A stretch of 64,000 nt of DNA from Peptococcaceae bacterium BICA1-7 (GTDB lineage: Bacteria > Bacillota > Desulfotomaculia > Desulfotomaculales > Desulfocucumaceae). The position numbers and the translations under genes were made by a program. The notes beneath the pieces are model-generated. The model saw only the letters and a list, made by a program, of their open reading frames with translations, searched no databases and was not told the DNA's origin. Positions 55,601-62,645 of this stretch are shown piece by piece. The stretch is taken from contig JUEB01000029.1 in NCBI GenBank assembly GCA_000802095.1, positions 186,001 to 250,000 of the forward strand, given 5' to 3'. Numbering within the stretch: the stretch's first letter is position 1; each line of letters starts with the position of its first letter.

Positions 55601-58600
55601 CACGAAAACAGGGGTTTTCGTGGGGGTGGCTTTTAATGATTACCAGGAGTTGCTGCAGGGCTCTTCCGCCCGGATTGAGGCTCACACTTCTACAGGTACC
55701 GCCAGTTCCATATTGGCTAACAGAATATCCTATATTTTAAATCTCCGGGGGCCCAGTGAGCCGGTGGATACAGCTTGTTCCAGCTCCCTTGTGGCCATTC
55801 ACAGGGGAATTGAGGCCATAAGGAATGGCTGCTGCGAGATGGTGATAGCCGGGGGAGTCAATGTCATACTAAGCCCCTGGGTGTATATATCGTTCAACAA
55901 GGCGGGGATGCTCTCCCCGGATGGCAGGTGCAAAAGCTTTGACCACCGCGCCGACGGATATGTAAGGGGAGAAGGTGTGGGGGCGGTGCTTCTCAAGCCT
56001 CTTAGCCGGGCTGTGGCCGACGGTGATTATATTTACGGGGTAATCAGGGGATCTGCAATAAACCACGGCGGGCGGGCGAACTCTATGACAGCTCCCAATC
56101 CCAATGCCCAGGCGGAGCTGTTAATAGATGCTTATAGGGGCGCAGGTGTGGATTTCAATACAATTAGCTATATAGAGTGTCACGGAACGGGCACCAGGCT
56201 GGGTGACCCTGTTGAGATCAATGGACTGAAAAAGGCCTTTAATGAATTAAGCAGCAGAAATAGCCAAGTTATCAAGTCCTGTGGACTGGGGTCGGTTAAA
56301 TCCAATGTAGGGCACCTGGAGGCCGCCGCCGGTATCGCAGGGCTGTTCAAAGTGCTGCTCTCACTAAAATATGGAAAAATTCCGGCCAGCATCAACTTTG
56401 AGAAGTTGAACCCCTTCATTGATTTAGAGGATACCCCCTTTTATATAGTCGAAAAAACCAGGCCCTGGGAGAGGATGAAAGGTCAGGATGGGCGTGACCT
56501 ACCCAGGCGGGCGGGGATTAGTTCCTTTGGCTTCGGGGGGGTTAATGCCCATTTGATAATAGAGGAATGTCACGGTCAGACATATTCCGGGGAGGCCCAA
56601 TATCCGGGCCAGCACTTAATACTGCTTTCTGCAAAAAGTGAAGAGGCGCTGAATCGTTATGCCGCTGAGCTGCTTGGTACTTTTGATAGAAAGACAATAG
56701 GCGCAGCTTTGGAGCTTTCCAATATTGCATACACCCTCCAGGTGGGGAGGGTTGCCATGAGCGAGAGGCTGGCGGTGGTTGTTTCAAGTGCGGAACAACT
56801 GAGGGAAAAGCTGGAATTGTACTGCCGGGGAAATTTAATGGTGGAAAACCTCTTCACCGGAAGCGCAAGAGGAGCCTCCCTCGGCATGAGGCTGCTTGTT
56901 GAGGGGAGAGCCGGAAAAGAGTTTATAAAAGCTGTAATTAATGACAGGGAGCTCTCAAAGCTGGGGCAGCTGTGGGTATCAGGCATTGATATCGACTGGA
57001 GCCTTTTATATTCAGAGCTAAAGCCCAGGCGTGTTCCCCTGCCCACCTACCCCTTTGCAGGTGAGCGGCACTGGGTAAATCCTTCACTTAAAAGCGGGCC
57101 GCTGCTGGATTGCCGTGAGGATGGCCCCCGAAACCTGCCGGAGGACTTTTCTCAGTTGTTTTATTCGCCCGCCTGGAGGCACGAACCCCTGACGGTAAAT
57201 GGTACAGATTCAGTTAGCCCGGTAGGAAGAGTAAATGGCAAAAAAGTACTTGTGATCCGCCCTCCTGACTGCCTGGGATTGGACAGGGCGCTGGAGGATG
57301 TGCATGTGGGGGATAAAGTATTTAATGTAATACTGGGTAGTAAGACAGCAAAACTATCTGAGAAAAGCTGGGAGGTTAATGCTGAAGACCCTCATTCTCT
57401 TGACAGTGTCCTAAGTCAGCTGGAAGGTATTGGTAAGATATATTTTTTGGGCGGAATAAATAACAACCAGATAGACACCGATGATATCAGGTCACTGGAT
57501 CAAATCCAGGAGTTGGGTGTTGTTTCATTATTCAGGCTGATTAAATCGCTAAGCCGGAACAGGTTAATTGATGGGACCATCATTATAAAAGTAGTAACCG
57601 GCAATGTTCATCAGGTTTTTCCGGAGGATCTGACAAATCCTTATTCAGCGGGACTTATTGGTTTGGCCGGAGCTATAGCCAGGGAATATCCCCAGCTGCT
57701 GGTGAGCTGCATTGATATCGATCTGGACCCGGTAAGCCTGTCCGGACAGGGGATACGAGGCATTTTGGAGTATATTGCCGCTGAGCCCTGGCATCCTGAG
57801 GCCAGGGCAGTGGCATATCGCGGCGGAAGACGCTATGTCAGTATTATTGAGCCGGTAATGCTCACTCCCGCTGAGAAACTTCCTTTCAGGAGGAGGGGCG
57901 TCTATTTCATATTGGGGGGAACCGGGGGTATTGGACTGGAGGTAAGCAGCCATCTGGCCGAAACGGTGCAGGCAAGGCTGGTGCTCGTAGGCCGGAGCGA
58001 ACTGACCAGGGACAAAAAGGAAAAAATACTGGCCATAGAAGCAAGGGGCGGCAAAGTGCTTTACATAAAGGCCGATGCTGCCGACCCCGGCAGTATGAGA
58101 GTTGCCGTCCAGAGAGCAAAGTCGGAGTTTGGCCGCATCGACGGGGTAATTCACTCGGCAATGGTGGCTAAAGACGGCATCCTTGAAAATATAAGCGAGA
58201 GTGATTTTACAGCCGGGCTCTCGCCCAAAATAAGAGGCAGTGTTGTTCTGAGCAATGCTTTCAAAAATGAGCCGCTTGATTTTATGCTGTTCTTTTCTTC
58301 GGTTGCGGCTTTTTCAGGAAGCATTAATTATGGAGCAAGCAATTATGCAGCGGGAATAACCTTCAAGGACGCCTTTGCCCGCTCTATTAACAATAAAGCC
58401 CCTTATCCGGTAAAAGTAATTAACTGGGGGTATCTCGGAAATATAGGCTCCGGAGCCAAGGCCGGGCTGGAAAGAATGTTTTTAAGCAGGGGGGTAAATC
58501 CCGTTACGGTCAGTGAGGGCATGGAGAGCATAAGCAGGGTTCTGGGGAACAGTATTTTTCAGGTGCTTGTAATTAAAGCACAAGAACGTTTCCTTCAAAA

Positions 58601-61600
58601 CCTGGGCGCCAGACTGGATTATAAAAAAATAATATGCTCCAAAACTGTTCCTTCCGTGACTGGATCATCATTGCGCCGGGCTTTGCCCCTTTTGTCTGAA
58701 GCAGATTCCCTGTGTGGCAGTAAGACCGGTTTTAAAGACCTTGACTGGTATGCACGGTGTCTTATATTGGACAGCTTTCAAAGGATGGGTGTTTTCATAC
58801 ACACGGGTGAAAAATATGAAAAAAGCCGCTTTAAAGAGGATTTGAAAATAAGGTCTCAATACAACAGGCTCTTTGAGTGCCTGATGGATATTTTTGAAGA
58901 ATCGGGATTTATTGAAATAAAGGATAATCACATAATTACCGCCGGGGGTATAGACAGGGAAGAAACAAAAGAGGCGCTTCAAAACAAGGACAGCTTCAGG
59001 GAGCTTCTGCTGCGAAAATTTCCGGAACTGGAGCCCTTTATTAATGTTTTGCGGGTATGTGGCGGCGCGTACGGCGAGATTATTACCGGCCGGGCGCTTG
59101 CGACGGACGTGCTGTTTCCCGGATCTTCCATGGAATTAATGGAAGGGGTTTATAAGGGCAATCTGTTTTCCGGCTTTTTTAACCGTCTGGCTGCAGCCGG
59201 CATCCGGTCGTATGTCGAGGAAAGGATACCCCTGCTGCAAGAGGGTGAAAAAATAAAGATTCTTGAGGTGGGGGCGGGCACGGGCGGAACCAGCGATCCG
59301 GTTCTGGAAGCCTTAAAGCCATTTGAAGACCGGATACTCTATTCATATACAGACGTTTCCCAGGCGTTCACAAGGCATGGTAAGAAGATGTACGGGCCAA
59401 GGTATCCCTTTGTGGAGTTTGGGTTGATGGACATTGAAAGGGATGTTACTGCTCAGGGATATGACCCCGGTGACTACGACGTTATTATCGGGGCCAACGT
59501 TATTCACGCCACAAAAAGGCTGAGGAATACTCTGCAGAACTTAAAGCTGCTGCTCAAAACAAACGGCTGGCTGGTGCTGAACGAAGCAACCGGGACACCG
59601 GCATGGGCTACCATAATTTTCGGACTTCTGGATGGCTGGTGGCTTTATGAGGACGAAGAACGTTTAAAGGGCGGCCCTCTGCTTGGCCTGGAGACGTGGA
59701 AAACGGTTCTCCGGGAAGAGGGATTCAGAAATATTGTGGCGCTGGGTGCTCAAAAGACAGTTAGCGGGGAACTTCCCCAGCATATCATTGTTGCCGAGTG
59801 TGACGGCGCACCCAAAGCAGCTATAGAGATTGGTAATGACACAGGTGGATCACCGGAAAAGAATGACCCGGCAGATTCTGGTGACCCGGGAGCTGGCCAT
59901 ACAGCGCCGCCATCTGCCGGATCGGAGAAAGATAATTTGCCGCCTGACCAAAATCAATTGCAAAAAGTGGAGGGAAAAATAGTAAAGGTAGCTGCCGGGG
60001 TTTTACAGCTTGATGAAAATTTGATAGACCCTGAAGTACCATACTCGGATTTTGGTGTGGATTCCATATTTGCAGCGGAAATAGTAAGCCGTGTAAATAA
60101 TTTATTTCCTGTGAAGGTTAAAACGGCTGACTTTCTCAGCCACAGCACATTACGCTCCTTTGCGGGGTTTATAGCCGGCAGGTCAGGAGCGGGAGATGGC
60201 GTTATAAGTGGCGGAGGTCTGTTGAACAGTGAGGGGCGGACTCCCTCAGCGCCCATATCCCGTAGCCCTATGGCGCAGCCGGCAGGGAATGGGGCGGGCA
60301 ACCCGCCGTATGGCGGGCCTGTGGCTATTGTAGGAATGAGCGGGGCAATGCCCGGATCGGACAGCCTGGAGTCTTTTTGGCAGGGGCTGATGGAAGGAAA
60401 GTCTTTTATCTCGGAGATACCAGCTGAGAGGTGGAGTTGGAAATATTATTACGGCGACCCTGTAAGTGAAACAAATAAAACAGATTCCATATGGGGCGGG
60501 TTTTTAAAAGATGTTAAAAGGTTTGACGCGATGTTCTTCGGCATTTCACCGAGAGAAGCCAGGCTGATGGACCCGCAGCACAGAATTTTGCTGGAAACAG
60601 TCTGGAAGACCGTCGAGGACGCAGGCTACAGGGCTTCTGACCTGGCGGGAACAAAAACGGGGGTATTTGTCGGGGTTGGAACTGCTGATTATGCTGAACT
60701 AATGCGGACGGGCGGCATTCCGGCAGATCCTGTGGCGATGATTGGTCTATCGCCCTCCATGCTGGCTAACCGGATTTCACACTACTATGATTTCCGGGGG
60801 CCCAGTGAGTCTATAGACACCACTTGCTCGGGATCCGCCGTGGCTGTGCACCGGGCGGTAAACGCAATAAGGAGCGGTGAGTGCGAAATGGCCATAGCCG
60901 GTGGAGTCAGCCTTGTTTTATCGCCAACTGGCCAGATATCGCTGAGCAAGGCGGGAATATTGAGCAGAAGCGGTACTGTCAGACCGTTTGATAAAAAGGC
61001 CGACGGGTTTATCCGGGGAGAGGGGGCGGGCGCTGTCCTGCTTAAGCCTCTTGCCAGGGCTGAGGAAGACGGGGACCACATTTATGCGGTAATTAAAGGA
61101 AGCGCGGTAAACCACGGGGGCAGGAATAATGTTTCCCTGGTCTCTCCCAGCGCAGAAGCCCAGTCCGGAGCCATAATGGCGGCATATAAAAGCGGGGGGA
61201 TTGAGCCGGGAACTGTAAATTACATCGAGTCCCACGGCACCGGCTCAGTATACGGAGATAATGCGGAACTGGGGGCGTATCAGGAGGCTTTTAAAATAAT
61301 GAATGGCCATCCGGGTAGCAGGGAGCAGTTGCCGGGCCATTGCGGTATTGGGTCGTATAAGCCCAATGTGGGCCACCTCGAGGCAGCTTCCGGGGTTTGC
61401 GCGATCATAAAAGTTGTTTTTGCCTTGAGGGATAAAGTGCTGCCCGCTACCTTAAATTTTGAACAAGTTCATCAGGATATCGACTTGAGTGGCGGGCCGT
61501 ATTTTATTGTTGACAGGACAATGGAGTGGGAACCCCTTAAGCGTAGTGATGGGAGGGTTGTTCCCAGAAGAGCGGGCATTCATTCCTTTGGCTTTGGGGG

Positions 61601-62645
61601 GACTAATGTTCACATTGTGCTGGAGGAGTACCTTGCCGGGACCCAGCCGCCAGGAATCCCCAGCGGGATTCAGGGTCCGCAAGTACTGGTCTTTTCAGCA
61701 AAAACCGGCGAGGCGCTGCGAAAGCACCTTGAAAATATGATTGATTTTTTTAAAAAGGCCGGGGGAGTCAGGCTGCAGGATGTGGCTTATACCCTTCAGG
61801 CGGGCCGGGAAGCCATGGAAGAAAGGCTGGCCATAGTGGTCAATAGTATGAAAGAGGCCGTAGATGCCCTGGGCAGTGTGCTGAACAACAAAATACCGGA
61901 AAACTCATACAGGGGAAGAGTAAAGCCAAATGCCGGAGTTATACAGGAAGCTTCGGATACAGACAGTATGTGGAATAAGGGCAGTCCGGCCATTCTGGCC
62001 AGCCGGTGGGTCCACGGGGCGGATGTAGATTGGAGTAGCCTGGGAGGCAGCGGGATTTGTAAAAGGATTCCCCTCCCCACCTATCCCTTTGCCGGTGAAA
62101 GATATTGGTTTGACCAGATCTGGCTCAACGGAGAGCACATCGCTCAAACATCAGCCGATCAATCCGGCTTAACTGAAGCAACGCTTGCTAATGGCTGTCA
62201 CCCGGACGGGCAAATTAAACGGCAGCTTAAAAAGATGATAAGCCGGTTGCTGGAAATGCCGGAGGATGAGATAGATACCGGAGAAAACCTGAAAAAATAC
62301 GGCTTTGATTCACTCATGGCAGTTAAACTGTCAAACCGGATCAGTGAGATATACGGCAAAACAATATCTCTGAAGAACATATTGATGAATCTGACGGTTG
62401 TGGACCTGTCCCGGTTAATGAGCTTTAACTCAGGAGCATTGACGGGTCTGGAGTCCGGGCCGGGGGCGGGCGTAAGTGTGGCCGATACCGGTGTGACCGG
62501 CTGTGAAATCACTCAAGGTGTTAAAGGTATGGAGGATAAACTCTACCAGTTTATTATCGACGAGCTTGTTGCCGGAAGGATAACACCCGGAAAGGCGGCA
62601 GAACTTGCGGGAAATTTAAGGAAATCCGGATGGAGTGGGAACTGA
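49644..62645 (+). CDS. Three-module trans-AT polyketide synthase (4333 aa)
   Basis: The ATG follows GGGGAGG. Domain order: KS1 about 6-432 (Cys176 in NAACASSL); a degenerate AT-like region about 440-925; DH about 937-1216 (His968, Asp1138); KR1 about 1235-1720 (GGAGGLG, Tyr1632, Asn1636); ACP1 (Ser1786); KS2 about 1875-2310 (Cys2045); KR2 about 2400-2990 (GGTGGIG, Tyr2901, but Ile2905 where Asn is expected); C-methyltransferase about 3050-3370 (ILEVGAGTGGTS); ACP2 (Ser3474); KS3 about 3559-3996 (Cys3728); ACP3 (Ser4223); and a C-terminal helical tail from 4295. All three KS keep both histidines. Module 1 would give a double bond, module 2 an alpha-methyl unit, and module 3 a beta-keto unit. 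There is no functional cis-AT, no loading module and no release domain. The TGA overlaps the NRPS ATG by one base. Confidence 0.95.
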   Translation: MTSRCADIAVIGMGCRFPGADDYRQFWSNLEQGINSIREITPERWEIDGFYSPDINVPNRSISKWCGLLDGIDRFDSRFFNISPREAGNMDPQQRLLLEETWRCIEDSGISLNNLQNKNTSVYVGVMTGDYRQEWASIGTETDSYACLGNVESILANRISHTFNLKGSSISINAACASSLVAVHQAKRSLVSGECDYALAGGVNLNLHPWKYISFSKSRMLSPDGQCKTFDRDANGYVPGDGVGVLLLQRLDDAIAEGSHVYGIIKGSAVNHCGKSLSITAPRVESQRDVILKAYGEAGFSPETVTYVEAHGTGTSLGDPIEIEALTRAFRKYTGKSQYCRIGSVKTNIGHLESSAGVAGIIKVLLMMRHKKVPPTLNMKEQNPIIDFKATPFETAESLTDWKAEREGIPLRAGVSSFGFGGVNCHILLEEYPAGKTKKEHTGDPFNLFTLSAKSPESLKEMIREWDLYTGSKEFSEYDIRDICQTLLTGREHFSFRYGVMIRDKEELKKALQEEFVLAAAEEGKKKRCLRIGDLLSPGSREIKRLISKLPPLKKSFDLILDKVSNKSKTSDLSDFLKALSPQEISFLFTYALAATCVDLGFSPELVAGEGTGIWVSLAVCGIIRPEDVLPVIKGNLPVDNIKLSRPSIPFFDPVNRTVIMPYLIGGDYINNLIKQVSSVNDETALVYIEKAIKLFNSQFTFKNYLGEWDKPLKDSGLNTESLLFDERILDDRPENGKKLILIVAILSALRKLNSRWNLTDSRPEGNHWLDEMADLLNDDVLPKEVAVKLLLDKTVDPNHVAGIINGRQHRLDSQKPYLHIKDHNIYLQELNHFGTWVKDALSAGCEVGDKESFLFLEIGKRACPDCMGVCMDIGKAAGFEGIFKESFLKLWLKGIDVRWDRLYSGIGYSKAALPVYPFSRESHWVQRPSSGPVVQGRHPLIHRNGSTLNEQMYSITLSGNEFYLTDHKVGNLKTLPGAVYLEMALASGIMAKEKKACIIKNMAWTRPLTLALEREAARDVFIGLYPGGDAVDCRIWTLAEGCTRVTHAQGKVVFEDSGADSPPGFINIQALRKRCPDSLMHTDCYGLLRNRGFDYGPSFQAVREFFSCESEGLSRLELPAELKSSFTGFLLHPSLVDGAFQTAVLHIARSGKQGRYLPFSLGEVHMAESLPEECYAQVIRKEMKSGGAVSFDIFVADVSGRVLVKMLDFTMRESGGTFALKEHRSNNLLYTFQDKEENTEPFSDQPSGRVFFQHNWVKTDLGTVYGSSLSGNFLIFDINHETAGGLENILRKSGGLHNIALVKPGLSFGIAGDGVYEIRPGNQDDALRLIEELNSRDFFAEKIVYLCPQNIPPGSNDIKAQTGWGIHSLFPFIKAHLGQRIQKQTTLLYIYPAYEDEVRASHAAVSGFAKSIMLENPKFKCKTIEIKGGESGGAGLPDVILREFQPESLGLEIRYHNGQRLVKQFEEFELNHLPGGSKLLRDKGVYLITGGAGGLGMIFAKYLAGRVKARLVLAGRSPVTDDIKRRIKELEVHGAEVMYIETDVARLNDVKTLVEKARAHWGGIDGIIHCAGVIRDSYLFNKTVEDFEAVLAPKVFGTIYLDEATQKEKLDFFVLFSSFSSVMGNLGQCDYAYANCFMDHFAEERNRRALQGDRAGKTLSINWPLWLDGGMTVDDHARKFMFNTMGISALNSDSGLDVFEKGLAFQGSQLVAVEGNLDRIKSFLNVGQCVGGCNDEGGTSKSEDPGGKDLKEFQKQLLKMAGLILGVKEGSVDLDGDMKEFGFDSFSYTDFANKINESYGLDITPAVFFEHTSIRTFTSYLWNDYNETLARFFPPEEVEIMDVRSEKTLFKAAQSDQYFEKTVQSDERRACPEDPVAIIGIDGIMPGSENLEVFWRYIEEGRDLISEIPGVRWDWKNYYGDPDQEGNKTNVKWGGFMKEVARFDASFFGISPREADLMDPRQRLLLESVWKAIEDAGYKASDLSGTKTGVFVGVAFNDYQELLQGSSARIEAHTSTGTASSILANRISYILNLRGPSEPVDTACSSSLVAIHRGIEAIRNGCCEMVIAGGVNVILSPWVYISFNKAGMLSPDGRCKSFDHRADGYVRGEGVGAVLLKPLSRAVADGDYIYGVIRGSAINHGGRANSMTAPNPNAQAELLIDAYRGAGVDFNTISYIECHGTGTRLGDPVEINGLKKAFNELSSRNSQVIKSCGLGSVKSNVGHLEAAAGIAGLFKVLLSLKYGKIPASINFEKLNPFIDLEDTPFYIVEKTRPWERMKGQDGRDLPRRAGISSFGFGGVNAHLIIEECHGQTYSGEAQYPGQHLILLSAKSEEALNRYAAELLGTFDRKTIGAALELSNIAYTLQVGRVAMSERLAVVVSSAEQLREKLELYCRGNLMVENLFTGSARGASLGMRLLVEGRAGKEFIKAVINDRELSKLGQLWVSGIDIDWSLLYSELKPRRVPLPTYPFAGERHWVNPSLKSGPLLDCREDGPRNLPEDFSQLFYSPAWRHEPLTVNGTDSVSPVGRVNGKKVLVIRPPDCLGLDRALEDVHVGDKVFNVILGSKTAKLSEKSWEVNAEDPHSLDSVLSQLEGIGKIYFLGGINNNQIDTDDIRSLDQIQELGVVSLFRLIKSLSRNRLIDGTIIIKVVTGNVHQVFPEDLTNPYSAGLIGLAGAIAREYPQLLVSCIDIDLDPVSLSGQGIRGILEYIAAEPWHPEARAVAYRGGRRYVSIIEPVMLTPAEKLPFRRRGVYFILGGTGGIGLEVSSHLAETVQARLVLVGRSELTRDKKEKILAIEARGGKVLYIKADAADPGSMRVAVQRAKSEFGRIDGVIHSAMVAKDGILENISESDFTAGLSPKIRGSVVLSNAFKNEPLDFMLFFSSVAAFSGSINYGASNYAAGITFKDAFARSINNKAPYPVKVINWGYLGNIGSGAKAGLERMFLSRGVNPVTVSEGMESISRVLGNSIFQVLVIKAQERFLQNLGARLDYKKIICSKTVPSVTGSSLRRALPLLSEADSLCGSKTGFKDLDWYARCLILDSFQRMGVFIHTGEKYEKSRFKEDLKIRSQYNRLFECLMDIFEESGFIEIKDNHIITAGGIDREETKEALQNKDSFRELLLRKFPELEPFINVLRVCGGAYGEIITGRALATDVLFPGSSMELMEGVYKGNLFSGFFNRLAAAGIRSYVEERIPLLQEGEKIKILEVGAGTGGTSDPVLEALKPFEDRILYSYTDVSQAFTRHGKKMYGPRYPFVEFGLMDIERDVTAQGYDPGDYDVIIGANVIHATKRLRNTLQNLKLLLKTNGWLVLNEATGTPAWATIIFGLLDGWWLYEDEERLKGGPLLGLETWKTVLREEGFRNIVALGAQKTVSGELPQHIIVAECDGAPKAAIEIGNDTGGSPEKNDPADSGDPGAGHTAPPSAGSEKDNLPPDQNQLQKVEGKIVKVAAGVLQLDENLIDPEVPYSDFGVDSIFAAEIVSRVNNLFPVKVKTADFLSHSTLRSFAGFIAGRSGAGDGVISGGGLLNSEGRTPSAPISRSPMAQPAGNGAGNPPYGGPVAIVGMSGAMPGSDSLESFWQGLMEGKSFISEIPAERWSWKYYYGDPVSETNKTDSIWGGFLKDVKRFDAMFFGISPREARLMDPQHRILLETVWKTVEDAGYRASDLAGTKTGVFVGVGTADYAELMRTGGIPADPVAMIGLSPSMLANRISHYYDFRGPSESIDTTCSGSAVAVHRAVNAIRSGECEMAIAGGVSLVLSPTGQISLSKAGILSRSGTVRPFDKKADGFIRGEGAGAVLLKPLARAEEDGDHIYAVIKGSAVNHGGRNNVSLVSPSAEAQSGAIMAAYKSGGIEPGTVNYIESHGTGSVYGDNAELGAYQEAFKIMNGHPGSREQLPGHCGIGSYKPNVGHLEAASGVCAIIKVVFALRDKVLPATLNFEQVHQDIDLSGGPYFIVDRTMEWEPLKRSDGRVVPRRAGIHSFGFGGTNVHIVLEEYLAGTQPPGIPSGIQGPQVLVFSAKTGEALRKHLENMIDFFKKAGGVRLQDVAYTLQAGREAMEERLAIVVNSMKEAVDALGSVLNNKIPENSYRGRVKPNAGVIQEASDTDSMWNKGSPAILASRWVHGADVDWSSLGGSGICKRIPLPTYPFAGERYWFDQIWLNGEHIAQTSADQSGLTEATLANGCHPDGQIKRQLKKMISRLLEMPEDEIDTGENLKKYGFDSLMAVKLSNRISEIYGKTISLKNILMNLTVVDLSRLMSFNSGALTGLESGPGAGVSVADTGVTGCEITQGVKGMEDKLYQFIIDELVAGRITPGKAAELAGNLRKSGWSGN
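51415..52430 (+). other. Degenerate acyltransferase-like region inside PKS module 1
   Basis: Codons for about residues 591-929 show AT-like order. LAATCVDLGFSPELVAG is followed by EGTGIW where active ATs have HSxGE (residues 610-613), then CGIIRPEDVLPVI. The end LEIGKRACPDC and LPVYPFSRESHWV resembles the AT C-terminus and post-AT linker. The nucleophile serine and the histidine before it are gone, so it is not catalytic. Confidence 0.6.
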
